A stretch of DNA of 26,221 nucleotides, taken from NCBI GenBank assembly GCA_002391565.1, contig DGFH01000108.1, positions 1 through 26,221 on the forward strand. Direction: 5' to 3'. The stretch is from Anaerolineales bacterium UBA3905. GTDB taxonomy: Bacteria; Chloroflexota; Anaerolineae; Caldilineales; Caldilineaceae. The position numbers and the translations under genes are program-made. The notes under the pieces are model-generated. The model was given only the letters and a program-made list of their open reading frames with translations. It was not told the DNA's origin and searched no databases. Below are positions 26,100 to 26,221 of this stretch, piece after piece. The stretch's first letter is position 1. Each line of letters begins with the position of its first letter.

Positions 26100-26126
26100 G
26101 CGTGACGCCGTCCAACGACGCCACGC
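26100..26126 (-). promoter_or_regulatory. Hairpin in the miaB leader
   Basis: On the minus strand GCGTGGCGTCG pairs with CGGCGTCACGC (11 pairs, two of them G-U) around the loop TTGGA, starting about 8 nt from the predicted transcript 5' end. It may stabilise the mRNA. No alternative structure or riboswitch motif was recognised. Confidence 0.35.
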
Positions 26127-26140
26127 TGCAAGGTCTCGCG

Positions 26141-26169
26141 ATTGTAGCGAGGCGCAGGATAGGTGTCAA
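26141..26169 (-). promoter_or_regulatory. Near-consensus sigma-70 promoter of miaB
   Basis: Read on the minus strand: TTGACA (26164-26169), a 17-bp spacer, then TACAAT (26141-26146). That is a perfect -35 and a 5/6 -10 at ideal spacing. The predicted start near 26134 gives a leader of about 102 nt. Confidence 0.8.
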
Positions 26170-26221
26170 ACCCTGCGCGTTCCGGGTGTATTTCAAGTTG
26201 GGGGCGCACAGCCTTCGATTC

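Overview
This is about 26 kb of a GC-rich bacterial chromosome. The layout looks most like a Chloroflexota member (Anaerolineae/Caldilineae grade). The basis is a Bacillus-type sdhCAB operon with a single five-helix diheme cytochrome b, very large secreted proteins with PKD, PA, PPC and DUF11 modules, and strongly GC-biased third codon positions. The phylum is an inference from gene content; no rRNA or other marker is present.

Region 1 (1-3562, +): a secreted multidomain protein with a carbohydrate-binding-like domain, a PKD domain and a clan GH-A-like catalytic barrel. Its stop codon lies inside a five-copy 18-bp minisatellite. Region 2 (3563-7287, +): sdhC-sdhA-sdhB, with an extended -10 promoter, a palindromic operator centred near -41.5, a leader with a possible six-codon uORF, and a strong terminator. 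Region 3 (7288-16446, +): two consecutive giant secreted subtilases. The second carries a complete trypsin (S1A) domain near its C-terminus, so one polypeptide has two intact serine-protease triads. Hairpins follow both genes.

Region 4 (16447-23293, +): polyphosphate kinase ppk1, overlapped by ATGA with a single-chain MmeI-type (type IIL) restriction-modification gene. The middle of that gene, from the NPPF motif through the target-recognition region, is clearly AT-richer than its flanks, as expected for a swapped specificity module. The last 144 bp or more of its coding sequence occurs twice more downstream at 97-99% identity. The copies flank two small modules: an unrecognised 153-aa gene, and a UPF0175/DUF3368 toxin-antitoxin pair. 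This RM-3'-end/cargo array is the most unusual structure in the window.

Region 5 (23324-26221, -): miaB (tRNA ms2i6A37 methylthiotransferase) from a near-consensus sigma-70 promoter, followed by a YrbG-type Ca2+/Na+ exchanger. No tRNA, rRNA, CRISPR array, transposase or integrase was seen. Most other open frames are antisense or frame-shifted shadows caused by the high GC content.
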